This document shows positions 48,841 to 60,476 of a stretch of DNA of 64,000 bases, one piece after another (the first letter of the stretch is position 1; each line of letters begins with the position of its first letter). Made by a program: the position numbers and the translations under genes. The notes beneath the pieces are model-generated. The model saw only the letters and a program-made list of their open reading frames with translations, did no database searches and was not told the origin of the DNA. Source of the DNA: Apium graveolens (taxonomy: Eukaryota; Streptophyta; Magnoliopsida; Apiales; Apiaceae); contig NC_133653.1 of the NCBI RefSeq assembly GCF_009905375.1, positions 92,243,671 to 92,307,670 of the forward strand, in the 5' to 3' direction.

Positions 48841-51800
48841 TCAGTTGTCTTCTCTTCTGACTTCACCTTCTTCTAAATCTTGAAGCAATTCCTTGTCAAA
48901 GACACGATCCTTTTCTGAAGTGAAGCTTGATGGTCTGACTGGTTGAACTCCAACTGACTTCAGCTTATTCTTGAGTTGAGTGTACCTTTTAACATTCTTT
49001 TCACAATAAGCTTGAATCAAGTCAGCATCTTGAGTCTTCAACATGGATGAATATCCAGCAGTTCTCAAATGATGTTCCATCCAGACCAGACGCTTAGCTG
49101 AGTAGTCTTTAAGAGATTGTACATCTAGCTGACAGATTTGAAGTCAATCAGACTTAAAGAATCTCACCTGATGAGGATTGTTGACCACTTGAGGACTAGC
49201 CCTACCGGCAAACTCTTTAAGCCTTTCTCGAAGAACTTCATTCAATTCTGAGCTTCTTTTGACTTTGTTTAAAAGAACCCAAATCTCTGACAAAGAACGA
49301 TTCTCAAATAGATGAAGTGACACCTTGAATGATCCTTCACTCTGACAATATACAAAAATGCTCATCTCATTTAGGGATCTATCAAAAGCAGCTGTGATCC
49401 TTGAGACTTCAGTCTTGATAGCATTCATGTACATGTCATTGTTAGGATTTGAGATTTCCAGCTTGTCAAGAAGATGTAAGAACTGCCTATCATTGTTAGT
49501 GCTCAGCTGAGGCATATCGAGTACTCTCCTAGCTTCATCCCATTTTTCACCAATCTTTAGTCTGACATCTCTTCTCCTTTCTTGAGCCTTAATGTCATGA
49601 AGACTTTGCTTTTGAAGAGTTTCTGTTCTTTGTATGTCTTTCCTCCTGTCAATGATCTGAGAGACCTTCTTGAGTTCAGCTTCTTTTCTTTTCATCTCTG
49701 ACTGCTCCTTCTGAAATTCTTTCTCAAACATAGGATCCACTGTATCTTCCTCTTCTCAATCTTCAAAATCACTTTCTTCTTCAGCTTCAAATAACCCATC
49801 TTTATCTTCCTGAACTGGTTCAGTGGGAATGTCAAAAATATCAAAGTCATCCTGTTCTCCACTGTAGTAGACATCATCAGCCTTTCCTTTGTTTCCAGCA
49901 GAGGTATCTTTTTCTTTCCCTTTGGCACTACTTCCTTTCTTCTCCCCCTTAGTTGAGGGATCCTCTTCTGATCTTCCTTTGGAACCTCCATCACCTCCAG
50001 AGCCTGATCCTCCACCAGACGGTCCTTCAAAATAAGTTCTTTGTTCTTCATTAGGGCAATGAGAATTCTTGATCATGTAATATAGGTGCTTCATCCCTTC
50101 ATTGAGATGTTCCATGCCCGTCTCTATCTTTAGAAATCTTGAGGAGTCCAGTGAATGATTCATCTCAACGAGGTCTTCAAGAGAAGTCATTCTTGTATGT
50201 AGAGAGCAGAAGTTGGATATGTCATCAGCTGATAAAGTTGGAGTGTCCTGAATAGAATTGAGCTTTGGTATTACAGTGGTCTTTAGATCTGAGATGTCAT
50301 TCCTTATGATTGTAAGCTGATTGTTGACAGAGGTGGAAGAAGAAGACCGTTCAACCACTTGTGCTTTGAATGCTTGAGCTTCAGCTTGGCTTTTAGCAAG
50401 TTCTTCTTTTAGGGCAGCAATCTGAGCTAACAGGTTTACAGTATCAGTGTCTGTGTGTGCTCTCACCTGAATTTCACTCGTGTTTGGTTCACTCACCTCA
50501 CGTGCATGTGTTTCTCTCAATATAATTGCTCGTGAGGAGTCTTCCTGTTGCTGTTCGTCTGTACCTGCATTAAAAATCACCCTAGCCTCTTCAAGAGAGG
50601 TCAGTGGTGGTGCAATGGGAATTCGCGAGTCCCGATCCTCAGTCAATACTATCAAATCTTTTGGAATAGATGTCTGAATTGCTTCAGGGATAGATTGACC
50701 GAGTTGCCCTCCACTTTCTCCAGATAAATCTGCGAGTGGAGAATCCCATAAGGGAGCCAGAGGTGTTTGATCTGGGAGGGGAGAAAATGACTCTATTAAG
50801 GATGGCGGAGAGTCAGATTTTCCCTCTGAAGCATGTGACTGCTCTTCTGCCGTAACTATGGCAGGCACTGTAACCGACTCTACGTGCACTCCTCGCTGTG
50901 TGTCCTGAGTATGATCTGGGGAAGTGTATGGTTCCATTGGGAGTAATGGAATTGTGCCTGACTCAGTACAAGATGCCATGGCCCTATGGCAAATTTCAAT
51001 AGATGCATCCTGTTGAGAGAATGCCTCTAGTAACTGTTCATTGGCCATTTCAAAGTCCATGTCCTGTTGGGAGGACAAGGATGGGCTTTCAGATGCCTCA
51101 GAATATGTTCTTCTTTTCTTAGGAGGAGGCAGAGCTGAGGGTTCACTCATATTTAACAATGTACTACTTCCTAGTAATCTTCTGGGTAACATTTTAGACA
51201 GTGGGGGAGAGGTTGAGATAGAATGTGACTCTGTGTTTGGCTCTATGACCTGGGATTGAAGCTGTGGTTCTACAACTTCATGGTCAGCCCTATCAACCAC
51301 TGGGGGTCTTTCAACAGAAGTAGGAAGGGAGTGAGAGTGAGGAATTACTACCTGTAATGGAAGAGCATCTGATGTTGGAGGAGCCTGGGTGGCTTGAACC
51401 ACTGGAGGTTGATGTTGCTGTTCATGGCCGGGAAGATTGAAAATAGGTAAAGGAATATAAGTGGCCATGAAAGCAGATACAAGTACTGGAACTTGCATGA
51501 ATTTGAAGGTTGTGTCTTGGCGAGTGTAAATCTTTTTGCTAACTGGAGGGGGTTCGGTTACTGCAGAGTTAGCAAAAAGGGCTTTGTGTTCAGGTGCGAG
51601 AAGATGATCTGCTATAAGCATGAGAAAACGAGCATAGTAACATGATACCCTACGATTTGTAGAATGATCACGTAAAGCAGAAGTTAGACGTCTCAAGAGA
51701 ATGGGAAAAAGTAGTTTGCCAAAATTGATCCTTTGATTGAAAACAACCGCAAGACCAATATACTGCAGAGTGGAAGTGATGTTATGAAAATTGGATTTTG

Positions 51801-52242
51801 TGCAGTTGGCAAACACTTTGGAAAGTGTATCAAAGAAAATATCCCATTCAGACACCAAATTTGATTTAGAAAGTTTGGTTAAATTGATCACCCCCTGATA
51901 GTGAATAGCATTGAAAAAATTTGTGATATCATTTTCAGAGGGTAAATTACAGAAATTGTCTAGTGGAAAATTTAATGCACGATTGACGACTGTTTCATCA
52001 ACTACATACTGTGTGTTTGCGACGGTGAATGAAAAAGATTTTGAATCATCGGCCACAGTAGAGGTTGTGCAAATCAGTCTAAGTAGATCGACGTTTAAAA
52101 TCACATTTGATTTAATAGCAGAGCTAATAATCGAATGGTCATTTAAAAATCTAATCCATGGCTTAAATTTTTCAACATCACATTTTTCCGGATTAAAATA
52201 ACCAACCTGATTATGCGCGACAATTTGGAAATTGAGAGCCAT
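48841..52242 (-). pseudogene. SIRE-B ORF3, large protein of unknown function (env-like by position only)
   Basis: One frame from ATG 52242 to the stop at 48841, about 1,133 codons, broken by TGA at 49756-49758 and a stop at 49144-49146. The N-terminal ~230 residues are a globular domain shared with SIRE-A ORF3 (both have YYARFLM then a -HLL/-HLS ending). A long Pro/Ser/Gln-rich region follows, then a coiled coil (AALKEELAKSQAEAQAFKAQ), a Gly/Ser-rich stretch, an acidic segment, and a charged helical C-terminal part (KEFQKEQSEMKRKEAELKK). I see no signal peptide or membrane segment, so calling it an envelope is not supported here. A TATA box lies 466 nt upstream. Confidence 0.85.
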
Positions 52243-52707
52243 TTAAAATAATAATAAGACACACGCTTTCAGAATTTTAAGAATAATATTAAGAAAATTC
52301 GAATTAATTAAATTTATTTAATAATTCGAATTAAATTAATTATAATCGAAAAATTTAGACAGAAATGTATCTCGTTAAAATTCCTAACTCACAAACACAG
52401 TTTTGAAAGACCAAACGACACAAATCAGAAATTAAAATAAGAAATAAAAATGCTCAAAATCAACAAACACAAATCGAAATAAAATAGATTTAACAAAAAT
52501 TCAACAGCACCTTTGTATGTATATACTTGTATGTATATACCACAAAGTGATGAATTAGTAAGCTGAGTAAAAACTCGAGCAAAGGAGAATCAAAACAGAT
52601 TTGAAGATGTTTTTTATCGAAGAGAGAGAAGAGAGAGAATGAGGAAACTGTTCGAATTTTTGAAAGAAAAGAAAACTGTTGTGATGGTTAAAAAAACAAC
52701 AAATGCC

Positions 52708-52715
52708 TTTATATA
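52708..52715 (-). promoter_or_regulatory. Candidate internal TATA box for SIRE-B ORF3
   Basis: The minus strand reads TTATATAAAGGC. It lies 5 nt past the first hairpin of the spacer array and is followed by a CT-rich leader (CTCTCTCTTCTCTCTCTTCG, near 52618-52640) that leads to the ORF3 ATG. An internal promoter is inferred from position and sequence. Confidence 0.55.
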
Positions 52716-52719
52716 ACAG

Positions 52720-53149
52720 CTGGTATGACAATCCTGGATTGTCATACCGATTGTCATACCAGGCAAAAGAAAGAAAATAACCGAAAAGAATAAGAATAAA
52801 ACAAGTGATAATATATAACTGGTATGACAATCTGACAGTCATACCGATTGTCATACCAGTATAAAATAAAATAAAATATATATATATATAATGTTTATAA
52901 CTGGCAAGACAATCAATAGTCATACCGATTGTCTTGCCAGTATAAAACTATACTGAAAAACACTGAAATGACAATTATATTCGCAAATGACTTTCAGCAA
53001 GACAATTTCAATTGTCTTGCCGATTGTCATTCTGGAAATAAAAAGGATTTCACACAGAATTAATATGAAAATAAGTATATATATATATAAGTACTGAAAT
53101 GATTTTCAGCAAGACAATTTCAATTGTCTTGCCGATTGTCATTTCAGTA
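52720..53149 (-). repeat. Array of five inverted-repeat modules upstream of SIRE-B ORF3
   Basis: Module 1 (52720-52762): CTGGTATGACAATC / GATTGTCATACCAG, 14 bp perfect. Module 2 (52819-52859): the same arms. Module 3 (52901-52940): CTGGCAAGACAATC / GATTGTCTTGCCAG. Module 4 (52963-53034): GCAAGACAATT / AATTGTCTTGC within weaker outer arms. Module 5 (53092-53149): outer TACTGAAATGA / TCATTTCAGTA and the same inner pair as module 4. Arms differ between modules but stay complementary. Modules 1-3 also hold an extra GTCATACC (partial right arm) in the loop. The flanking spacer to 53510 is AT-rich and non-coding. Confidence 0.9.
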
Positions 53150-53510
53150 GAAAGACACTCAAATATGTACAGAAATTATATAACAAAATAGCAAAACTGA
53201 AATACAGACCTATAATATTTACAGAACCAAAGACAATATATCAGAATTTATTATTTTTATTCCAAAAATAGATTTCTGTTGAATTTTAGCAAATAAAATT
53301 CATAGAAAAATATTTTTAGAGAAAATAAAATATTCTGAGATATTTTAAATTAACAAGAAGGGAAAATAAAAATAGATAAGATAATATATATTACATAGAA
53401 ATAAGCAAGAAATATGATAAAATGATAACATAAATTTGCAAATGAATTTTTCATTTATGAAAAATTCATTTGTAAATTCATTCAAGAACAGATCTCAGAT
53501 ATTAACTAAA

Positions 53511-56500
53511 TTAATCACTAAAACTATTCAACATGCCCAATTTACCAACTAATCTGGTAAATGTGGATTCGTCAAGTGGTTTAGTGAAAATATCTGCTAT
53601 TTGTTCTTCTGTTGGAACAAAAAATAGTTCAACAGTACCATTCATGACGTGCTCTCTAATAAAATGATACCTGATGTCAATGTGCTTTGTCCTCGAGTGC
53701 TGCACAGGGTTGTTGGTGATGGCTATTGCACTTGTGTTATCACATAAAATAGGAATCTTGTTCAATACAGAGCCATAGTCTCGTAGTTGGTTCCTAATCC
53801 ACAAGATCTGAGCACAGCAGCTTCCAGCAGCAATATATTCAGCCTCGGCCGTTGAGTTGGAAACTGTTTGCTGTTTCTTGCTGTACCAAGAGACTAGCCT
53901 GCTTCCTAGGAATTGACAACTTCCTGAGGTGCTTTTCCTATCAACAACACTTCCTGCATAATCTGAATCTGTATATCCGACAAGGTTAAAACCAGATTCT
54001 TTAGGGTACCAAATACCTAGATTTGGTGTTCCCTTAAGATATCTTAAGATTCATTTAACAGCAACGAGATGAATATCTCTAGGATCCGCTTGGAACCTTG
54101 CACATAAACATGTAGCATACATAATATCTGGTCTACTTGCAGTAAGATAGAGTAACGAGCCAATCATACCTCTGTAGCTTGTGACATCTACCTTAATGGA
54201 GTTTTCACATGGTCCAAGCTTGACAGCTGTAGTTGATGGAGTCCTTGCTGATGCAGAATCCTCTAGATTGTACTTTTTGAGGAGTTCCTTGAGATACTTG
54301 GATTGACAAATAAATGTTCCATCTAACCTTTGATTTACTTGTAATCCAAGAAAGAACTTCAGCTCTCCCATCATGCTCATTTCAAACTTGCTGTGCATTA
54401 ACTTAGCAAATCTCTTACAGAGATTATCATTAGTAGACCCAAATATTATATCATCCACATAGACTTGGACTAATATAGTATCCTTCTTATGTGTTTTAGA
54501 AAAGAGAGTTTTGTCTATGACACCTCTAATAAAGCTATTTTCAATAAGAAATTCAGAGAGAGTGTCATACCATTTTCTTGGAGACTGTTTTAGCCCATAG
54601 ATAGCCTTGAAAAGAAAGAAGACAAAATCCAAATGATCTGGATCTTCAAAACCAGGAGGTTGCTCTACATATACCTCTTCATCCAGCTTTCCATTCAGAA
54701 AGGCGCTCTTGACATCCATTTGATAAACTTTAAAGTTTGAAAATGCTGCGAATGCCAAAAATATCCTGATGGCCTCAAGTCTAGCCACTGGAGCATAGGT
54801 TTCATCATAATCAATGCCTTCAGCTTGAGAATACCCTTTAGCTACCAGTCTTGCCTTGTTTCTTGTAACCACACCATCTTCATCTAGTTTATTCCTGAAT
54901 ACCCACCTAGTACCAACAACTTTCTTGTGTACAGGCCTAGGTACCAGTTTCCAGACTTGTTGACTTTCAAACTGATTGAGTTCATCTTGCATAGCAATCA
55001 CCCAATCTGGATCAGTCAGTGCTTCTTCAATTTTCTTAGGTTCCATCTCAGAAAGAAATCCTGAGAACAGACACTCATTTTGAGTAGCACGTCTAGTTCT
55101 GACTCCAACATCTGGATCACCAATAATCAACTCAAAAGGGTGAGCTTTATTCCAGACAGTCTGTCTTGGAAGATTTGATCTTGATGATTCGCCTTGAAAT
55201 TCATTGTGATGTTGTGTCCTACTAGATGATCCTTCAGCATCTCCCCCTGAGTTGTTGCCATGTTGACTTGAAGATTCTCCGTCAGTAGTAGTGGTATCTT
55301 CATTGTTGCCAAAGTTTCCATCACTATTACCTTGAGTATCATCAGGATTAACAGGTTCTTCACCAGCAACAACCTCAGGTTCTTGACCATGTTCTGATTC
55401 TAAATCTGACGTATCATCAAACTTCAGTTTCTCAGAAGGATCTTCAGTTTGGATACTAGGGAGTTTAGTGTCATCAAATATAACATTGACACTTTCAGTT
55501 ACTTTATGTTGATCAATGATATACACTCTATATGATCTTCTTCCATATCCAACAAAAATACCCTCATATGCCTTTGCCTCGAACTTACCACGACGATCAT
55601 CTCCATCCTTGAGCACGAAGCATCTGGCACCAAATACATGAAAGTATTTGATAGAAGGTTTCTGTTCATGAGTTTTCATGAAGTCTTTGTTGATTAGAGT
55701 TCGATTCTGAGTATAACATACAGTATTGACAGCTTCAGCCCAAAAGTACATTGGAAGACCTGATTCACTTAACATCGTTCTTGCAGCTTCAATCAATGTA
55801 CGATTCTTCCTTTCTACCACTCCATTTTGCTGAGGGGTTCTAGGAGCTGAAAATTGTCTGGTAATCCCTTTGTTTGTACAGAATCCATTGAGAAGTGCAT
55901 TCTTGAATTCTGTCCCATTATCTGACCTTATTGCTCTAACAGGGACGTTAGAATCTAACTCAATCATCTTGATATGATCAATCACAACTTGTGGTGTTTC
56001 ATCCTTAGAGTGAAGAAATAAAACCCACGTATACTTGGAATAGTCATCAACTATCACAAGACAGTAACACTTCTTTGACATAGAAAGGATATTAACTGGA
56101 CCAAATAAATCCATGTGCAATAATTGCAGAACACCAGTTATGGAAGATGTGTCAGTGCCTTTGTGACTTGCTTTCTTTGACTTTCCTTTCTGGCAAGCCT
56201 CACATAGTCCTTCTGGAGAGAATTCCAGCTGAGGCAGACCTCTTACCAATTCTCTTTTGACAAGAGAATTCATTGTTTTGAAATTGAGATGGGAAAGTCT
56301 CTTGTGCCATAGCCAACTCTCATCTGACGATGCCTTTGCATAGAAACAATTGACTTCAAGATTGCTTCCAGAGTTCATGTCAGCTACGAACAGATTTCCT
56401 TTCCGGATTCCCATTAAGGAGGGTTTTTCACTTTTCTTGTGCAGAATCTGACACTTCAGCTTGTCGAATAAAACATTGTAGCCGTTGTCACAGAACTGAC

Positions 56501-56732
56501 TAATGCTAAGCAGATTGTGTTCAAGTCCTTGCACAACATATACATTTTCATTGATAACATTTCCAGCTTGCAAACAGCCATATCCCTCCGTTAAACCTTT
56601 GCTGTTATCTCCAAAGGTAACCACTGGGCCAGCTTTCTCAACCACATTTGATAGCAGGGCTCTATCTCCGGTCATATGTCTTGACGATCCGCTGTCAAGA
56701 ATCCACACTACCGGTTGTACCTGTTTAATGCC
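53511..56732 (-). pseudogene. SIRE-B pol: protease, integrase, RT, RNase H
   Basis: About 1,070 codons in one frame with a single TGA at 54051-54053. Motifs in order: protease [14 protein letters not shown]; integrase finger [10 protein letters not shown] and [25 protein letters not shown] and [11 protein letters not shown] (complete DDE); [24 protein letters not shown] and [10 protein letters not shown]; RNase H with CDNTSAIAI and the C-terminal KHIDIRYHFIRE and DIFTKPLDE. The TGA follows LVAVK at the RT-RNase H junction and replaces an Arg codon of relatives. Apart from that stop, the catalytic residues I can identify are in place. Pol lies +1 relative to gag. Confidence 0.92.
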
Positions 56733-56766
56733 CTGCAATACAAATGGATTAGAACTTCTTCGGAAC
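56733..56766 (-). other. gag/pol junction of SIRE-B with GT...CAG ends
   Basis: On the minus strand a 34-nt segment starts GTTCCG right after a TGG codon, contains the gag stop (56749-56751) and ends ATTGCAG before GGC. Pol is +1 to gag; removing these 34 nt would restore one frame. The same site in SIRE-A is 38 nt long with pol at +2. Confidence 0.4.
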
Positions 56767-59022
56767 CCAAGCTTGGCTGGGTCCGGCATACTTGTAAAAT
56801 TGGCCTTTATCAGGCAAAACAACATTCTTAATTTCACTATTCTCAACGTTCTCAATGACTGAACATTTGACCTTTAAAACAGCCTTATCAAATTTCTGTT
56901 TAGGCTTAAGCACAAATATCTCCTTTCTAGCTTTAGGAGGACTAGCAGTCTTAGACCTATCATGCTTTCTATTATTCACATGCTGACGAGGAGTAGTCTT
57001 ATCATTAGAAACATGCTTACCATTAAAATAAGCAAACAACAGATTAAAAACACAAGACATACAATCAGGAACACCACATGCTTTATGAGAAGGATTAACA
57101 ATAGGCAACTTATGCATGGTAGACATGGCATTTGTGTTATCCAACTCATGTGTGTCTGAGTTAGTCTCAGTTGCTTTCACAACCTTGACTGGAACTTTTG
57201 ACACACTTGACTTGGAGACAGCTTTCCCATTAGCATTATCTTCAGCACGGATTTCTTCTTGAATAATAAAAGAGGTCTCATCAAATGGTTCAGCAATTGA
57301 TTCTTTATAGAGGGGTTCATCAACACCCTTAAGCACATGTGGTACTTCCCTGCCTTTAGCACATACATGAGGAGGGGAGTTTATGCCTAATTTTCCAATA
57401 GCAGCATTGTAATCATAACCTATTCCATGTGTTTGATTAACAACCTGCTTATTGTAAAACTCTTTGGACTTCGAACAAGAATTAAAGTAAGCTTTAACCT
57501 TAGCCTCGAGACCGGTGATCTTGTCTTTGAGAATAGTTTCGAGTTGTCTATAACAGTCAACTCTATTCTCTAGAAAAGATACTTGTTCTTTTAGTTTATC
57601 TTGATTAATGTGCACAAGTCTTAATTCATTGACCTCTTTCTCAAGGTCTTTGATTTGTTGATTTAACAATTCATTATCACGACGAGCACAATCTAAGGAA
57701 CCTCCTAGATGATAAACTAATTCAGCATCAGTAAATTTTACCTCTTTTCTTGACGATGAGGTGCTTGCATTACTAGCCATGAGAGCAAGATTCCCAACTT
57801 CTTCATCTTCACTGTCAGTATCATCCCAGCTTCTTCCCTTTGCCAGGTACGCCCTTTCAGATTTACTCTTTTGATTAGAATCGTAAGAGTTCTTCCTAGC
57901 TTGTTTTGGCTTCCTGCATTCTGTGGCAAAGTGTCCCAACTCATTACAGTTGAAGCATCGAATGGTGCTTCGATCAACCATCCCTGTTTTATACCCACCA
58001 CTGCTGGTGTTAGAGGATGAAGATCCACCTTTCTGGAATCTGTTGTAGTTGGACTTGTACTTGAACTTGGGATTCCTTTTGAATCTGACATTTGAGAATC
58101 TCTTGACAATCAGGGCCATTGACTCATCCTCCAATTGCTCCAGTTCTTCCAAGGAATAATAATCATCTCCTGATTGATTTTTAGTAGGAGAATCAAATTC
58201 TGCTACTATCACATTATCTTCAACCTTGGAAGACTGTACCATTCTTTCTGACTGTTGAGATTGTTGTTGATATTATGGTTGTTGTTGTTGTTCATCAGCT
58301 ACTAGAGCAGTAGACGTGCTGACCACTCTTCCTTTCCCGTAAACTTCCTTCTGCTGAATCTGCTCCAACTCATAAGTCTTTAACACACCATAGAGCCTTT
58401 CCAAAGAAATCTCACTCAGATCTCTTGCTTCTCTTATGGCAGTGATTCTATGTTCGAGATGAGTTGGCAATGTTAAAAGGAACTTTTTGTTGACCTCCCT
58501 GATGGAATAGTATTTACCATTAATGTTCAGGTTGTTGATCAATGCATTGTACCTCTCAAACACTTCAGTGATTCCTTCTCCTGGATTGGATTTAAAGTAT
58601 TCATACTCAGAGGTTAGGATTTCTAGTTTGTTCTCCCTAACTTCCTCTGTGCCTTCATTAATAATCTCAATAGTTTCCCAGATATGTTTGGAATCTTTAC
58701 AATTCATCACATGTCTATTCATCAAGGGATTAAGGGAATCTACTAAGATTAATTGAAGGCTAGCATCCAGGGAAGCTTCTTCTATTTCAGCAGGAGAGAA
58801 GTCCTCAGGATCCTTCACATAAGTTCTCGCTTTGGTGATCACCACATCATTTTCTATTACCTCTGGTTCCATAACCATAGGAATTTTTGGACCCTTCTTC
58901 AACACTTACAAATATTTGGGATTAGCAACCTGTAAAAATAGTAGCATCTTCTTCTTCCACATAACATAATTTTCTTTATCGAAAAGTGGAATTTTAACGG
59001 TTCCAACTTTTTGTGTAGTCAT
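56749..59022 (-). pseudogene. SIRE-B gag
   Basis: One frame of about 757 codons from ATG 59022 (MTTQKVGTVKIPLFDKENY) to TAA 56749-56751. Two premature stops: TAA at 58906-58908 and TAA at 58273-58275 in a Gln-rich stretch. The middle part is the copia gag domain (ICH-W-E-type text, LERLYGVLKTYELEQ), followed by a CCHC knuckle CFNCNELGHFATEC (near 57960-57920), a coiled coil (LEKEVNELRLVHINQDKLKE) and a long basic tail. Gag should package element RNA; this copy would need readthrough. Confidence 0.9.
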
Positions 59023-59106
59023 TATGAATTTTTTGAGTGAATAAAAAATTCAAGAAGTGAAAGAAACACAAAAGTCTAGGATCTAGATTTGTACGTTAAT
59101 CAGAAG

Positions 59107-59118
59107 GCTCTGATACCA
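59107..59118 (-). other. SIRE-B primer-binding site
   Basis: The minus strand reads TGGTATCAGAGC, exactly the initiator Met-tRNA complement, two bases inside the 5' LTR. Confidence 0.92.
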
Positions 59119-59120
59119 AT

Positions 59121-60471
59121 TGTTAGGTCCCAATTTGTTTGTAGAAGGGGGGTTGAATGCAAACAATACCGTTTAATCAGAATAAAATGCGGAATAAAAT
59201 TGTGAAACAAAATTCAAGTTAAATAAAACTTTTATTAAACTTGAAAGGTGTTACAACTACGGTATCGGTTACAAGGGATTAATCTCAAATCAATTATTAC
59301 AAATCTAGAATAAATTCGACATGAACTTTTTCTATTTTTGTAATTAAAAGATCAAATGCTAAATGCGATTTGAGATTAAGTTCTAGGGATTTTAATCCGC
59401 TAGATTGATACACAAGAACAAGATAAGTATTTCTAGTTGATTGGATTTAACTTTACAATCTAGAAATTGATCTTGAAGTTGCAGATGAGATGTAATATTT
59501 TTCTGCTCCTTTTTCTTTTTGTTCTTGAGTATGTTCTGTTTGATTGCCTGTTTTATAAACTGGTCTTCTGCTTCTTTTAAACAACACAGCCGAGTAGATT
59601 GAATTGGAATGACAATCCTTTAAGCTTGTGAGACTTTCAGTAGGACAATGTTTACAACTAGCAAGATAATTAAAATGAGCTAGCAAGACTTTCGGTATGA
59701 CTATTGATTATCATACCGATTGTCATATTAGTTCAAATAAATTATCTTGCTGAATTAATAACAGATTTTAATCTAAACAGAAATTCTAATAAGACAATTA
59801 AATGTATTGGCATGACTTTCGGTATGACTATCAATTGTCATACCGATTGTCATACTAGTTCAAATGAATTGTCTTGCTGAATTTAAGCAGATTTTAAACC
59901 AATTAAAATCTTGTAAATCCTTAATATTAATTCTAAATTAATTAATCAATTTAATTCAATTAATCAATAAATTAATCTTTGCAGATATAATTTATTTTCT
60001 TAATTAAATTATATGACTTAATTAATTAATAGAGAATTAATACTAACCCTTAGCAGCATCCATTCTTCTGACAATCTTCTGAAAGTCACTGAGACTTATG
60101 AATCAATTCCGCCACTTCAATGCTGACACTCGATGTACTGTCTGGTTCATGAGTGACTAACTTTCGTGACGTTTCTTCATGTCTTGACTTTGATATTCTG
60201 ATTGAATCCTTGTAATAAATGATACCCTGACGAGATCTCTGTCACTTGATTAAATCCACGATCTTGATTTATATCACTGAGGCATGATCAAATTCTTGAA
60301 CTTCTTCCAGTGAATCTTCAAGTCTGCAGATGAACAATGTTTCTTTATTCTTTGACAGATTTTACTTTGTGAGATCTCTCTGATGATAGATCCACTATTT
60401 ACTTATTACATTCTTATTTGAGTTGAGTTAAATACTCGAATAAACGAGTAGGCTATGACATATGCCTTTCA
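59121..60471 (-). repeat. SIRE-B 5' LTR
   Basis: 1,351 bp, TG...CA on both strands, starting TGAAAGGCATATG on the minus strand. A TATA-like TTTATAAAA lies at 59551-59559 (minus). The GGTATGAC/GTCATACC inverted repeats (59640-59870) are just upstream of it in the direction of transcription. Confidence 0.94.
59551..59559 (-). promoter_or_regulatory. Candidate TATA box of the SIRE-B 5' LTR
   Basis: The minus strand reads TTTATAAAA, downstream of the palindromic array and about 430 bp before the LTR end. The mirrored copy lies in the 3' LTR near 47659. Confidence 0.6.
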
Positions 60472-60476
60472 CTCCC

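Larger units (their letters stand above)
47227..60471 (-). mobile_element. SIRE-B: young SIRE-type Ty1/copia element nested in SIRE-A pol
   Basis: 13,245 bp with a 5-bp TSD ctccc (47222-47226, 60472-60476). Minus-strand order: 5' LTR 60471-59121, PBS, gag, pol, spacer with hairpins, TATA box, ORF3, polypurine tract, 3' LTR 48578-47227. By eye the LTRs differ at about nine bases plus one indel over ~1,350 bp (under 1%). Gag has two stops, pol one and ORF3 two, so this copy is defective though complete in layout. Confidence 0.95.

Noticed and set aside
48841..52242. Naming ORF3 a true envelope gene
   Set aside because: No signal peptide, membrane helix or cleavage site is visible; only its position after pol resembles env.
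52555..52923. 122-codon minus-strand open frame in the SIRE-B spacer
   Set aside because: Its sequence is the hairpin modules and leader; it lies out of frame with ORF3 and lacks any family signal.
52720..53149. CRISPR-like array
   Set aside because: Repeats are inverted modules of different length with no constant repeat-spacer pattern, in plant nuclear DNA inside a retrotransposon.
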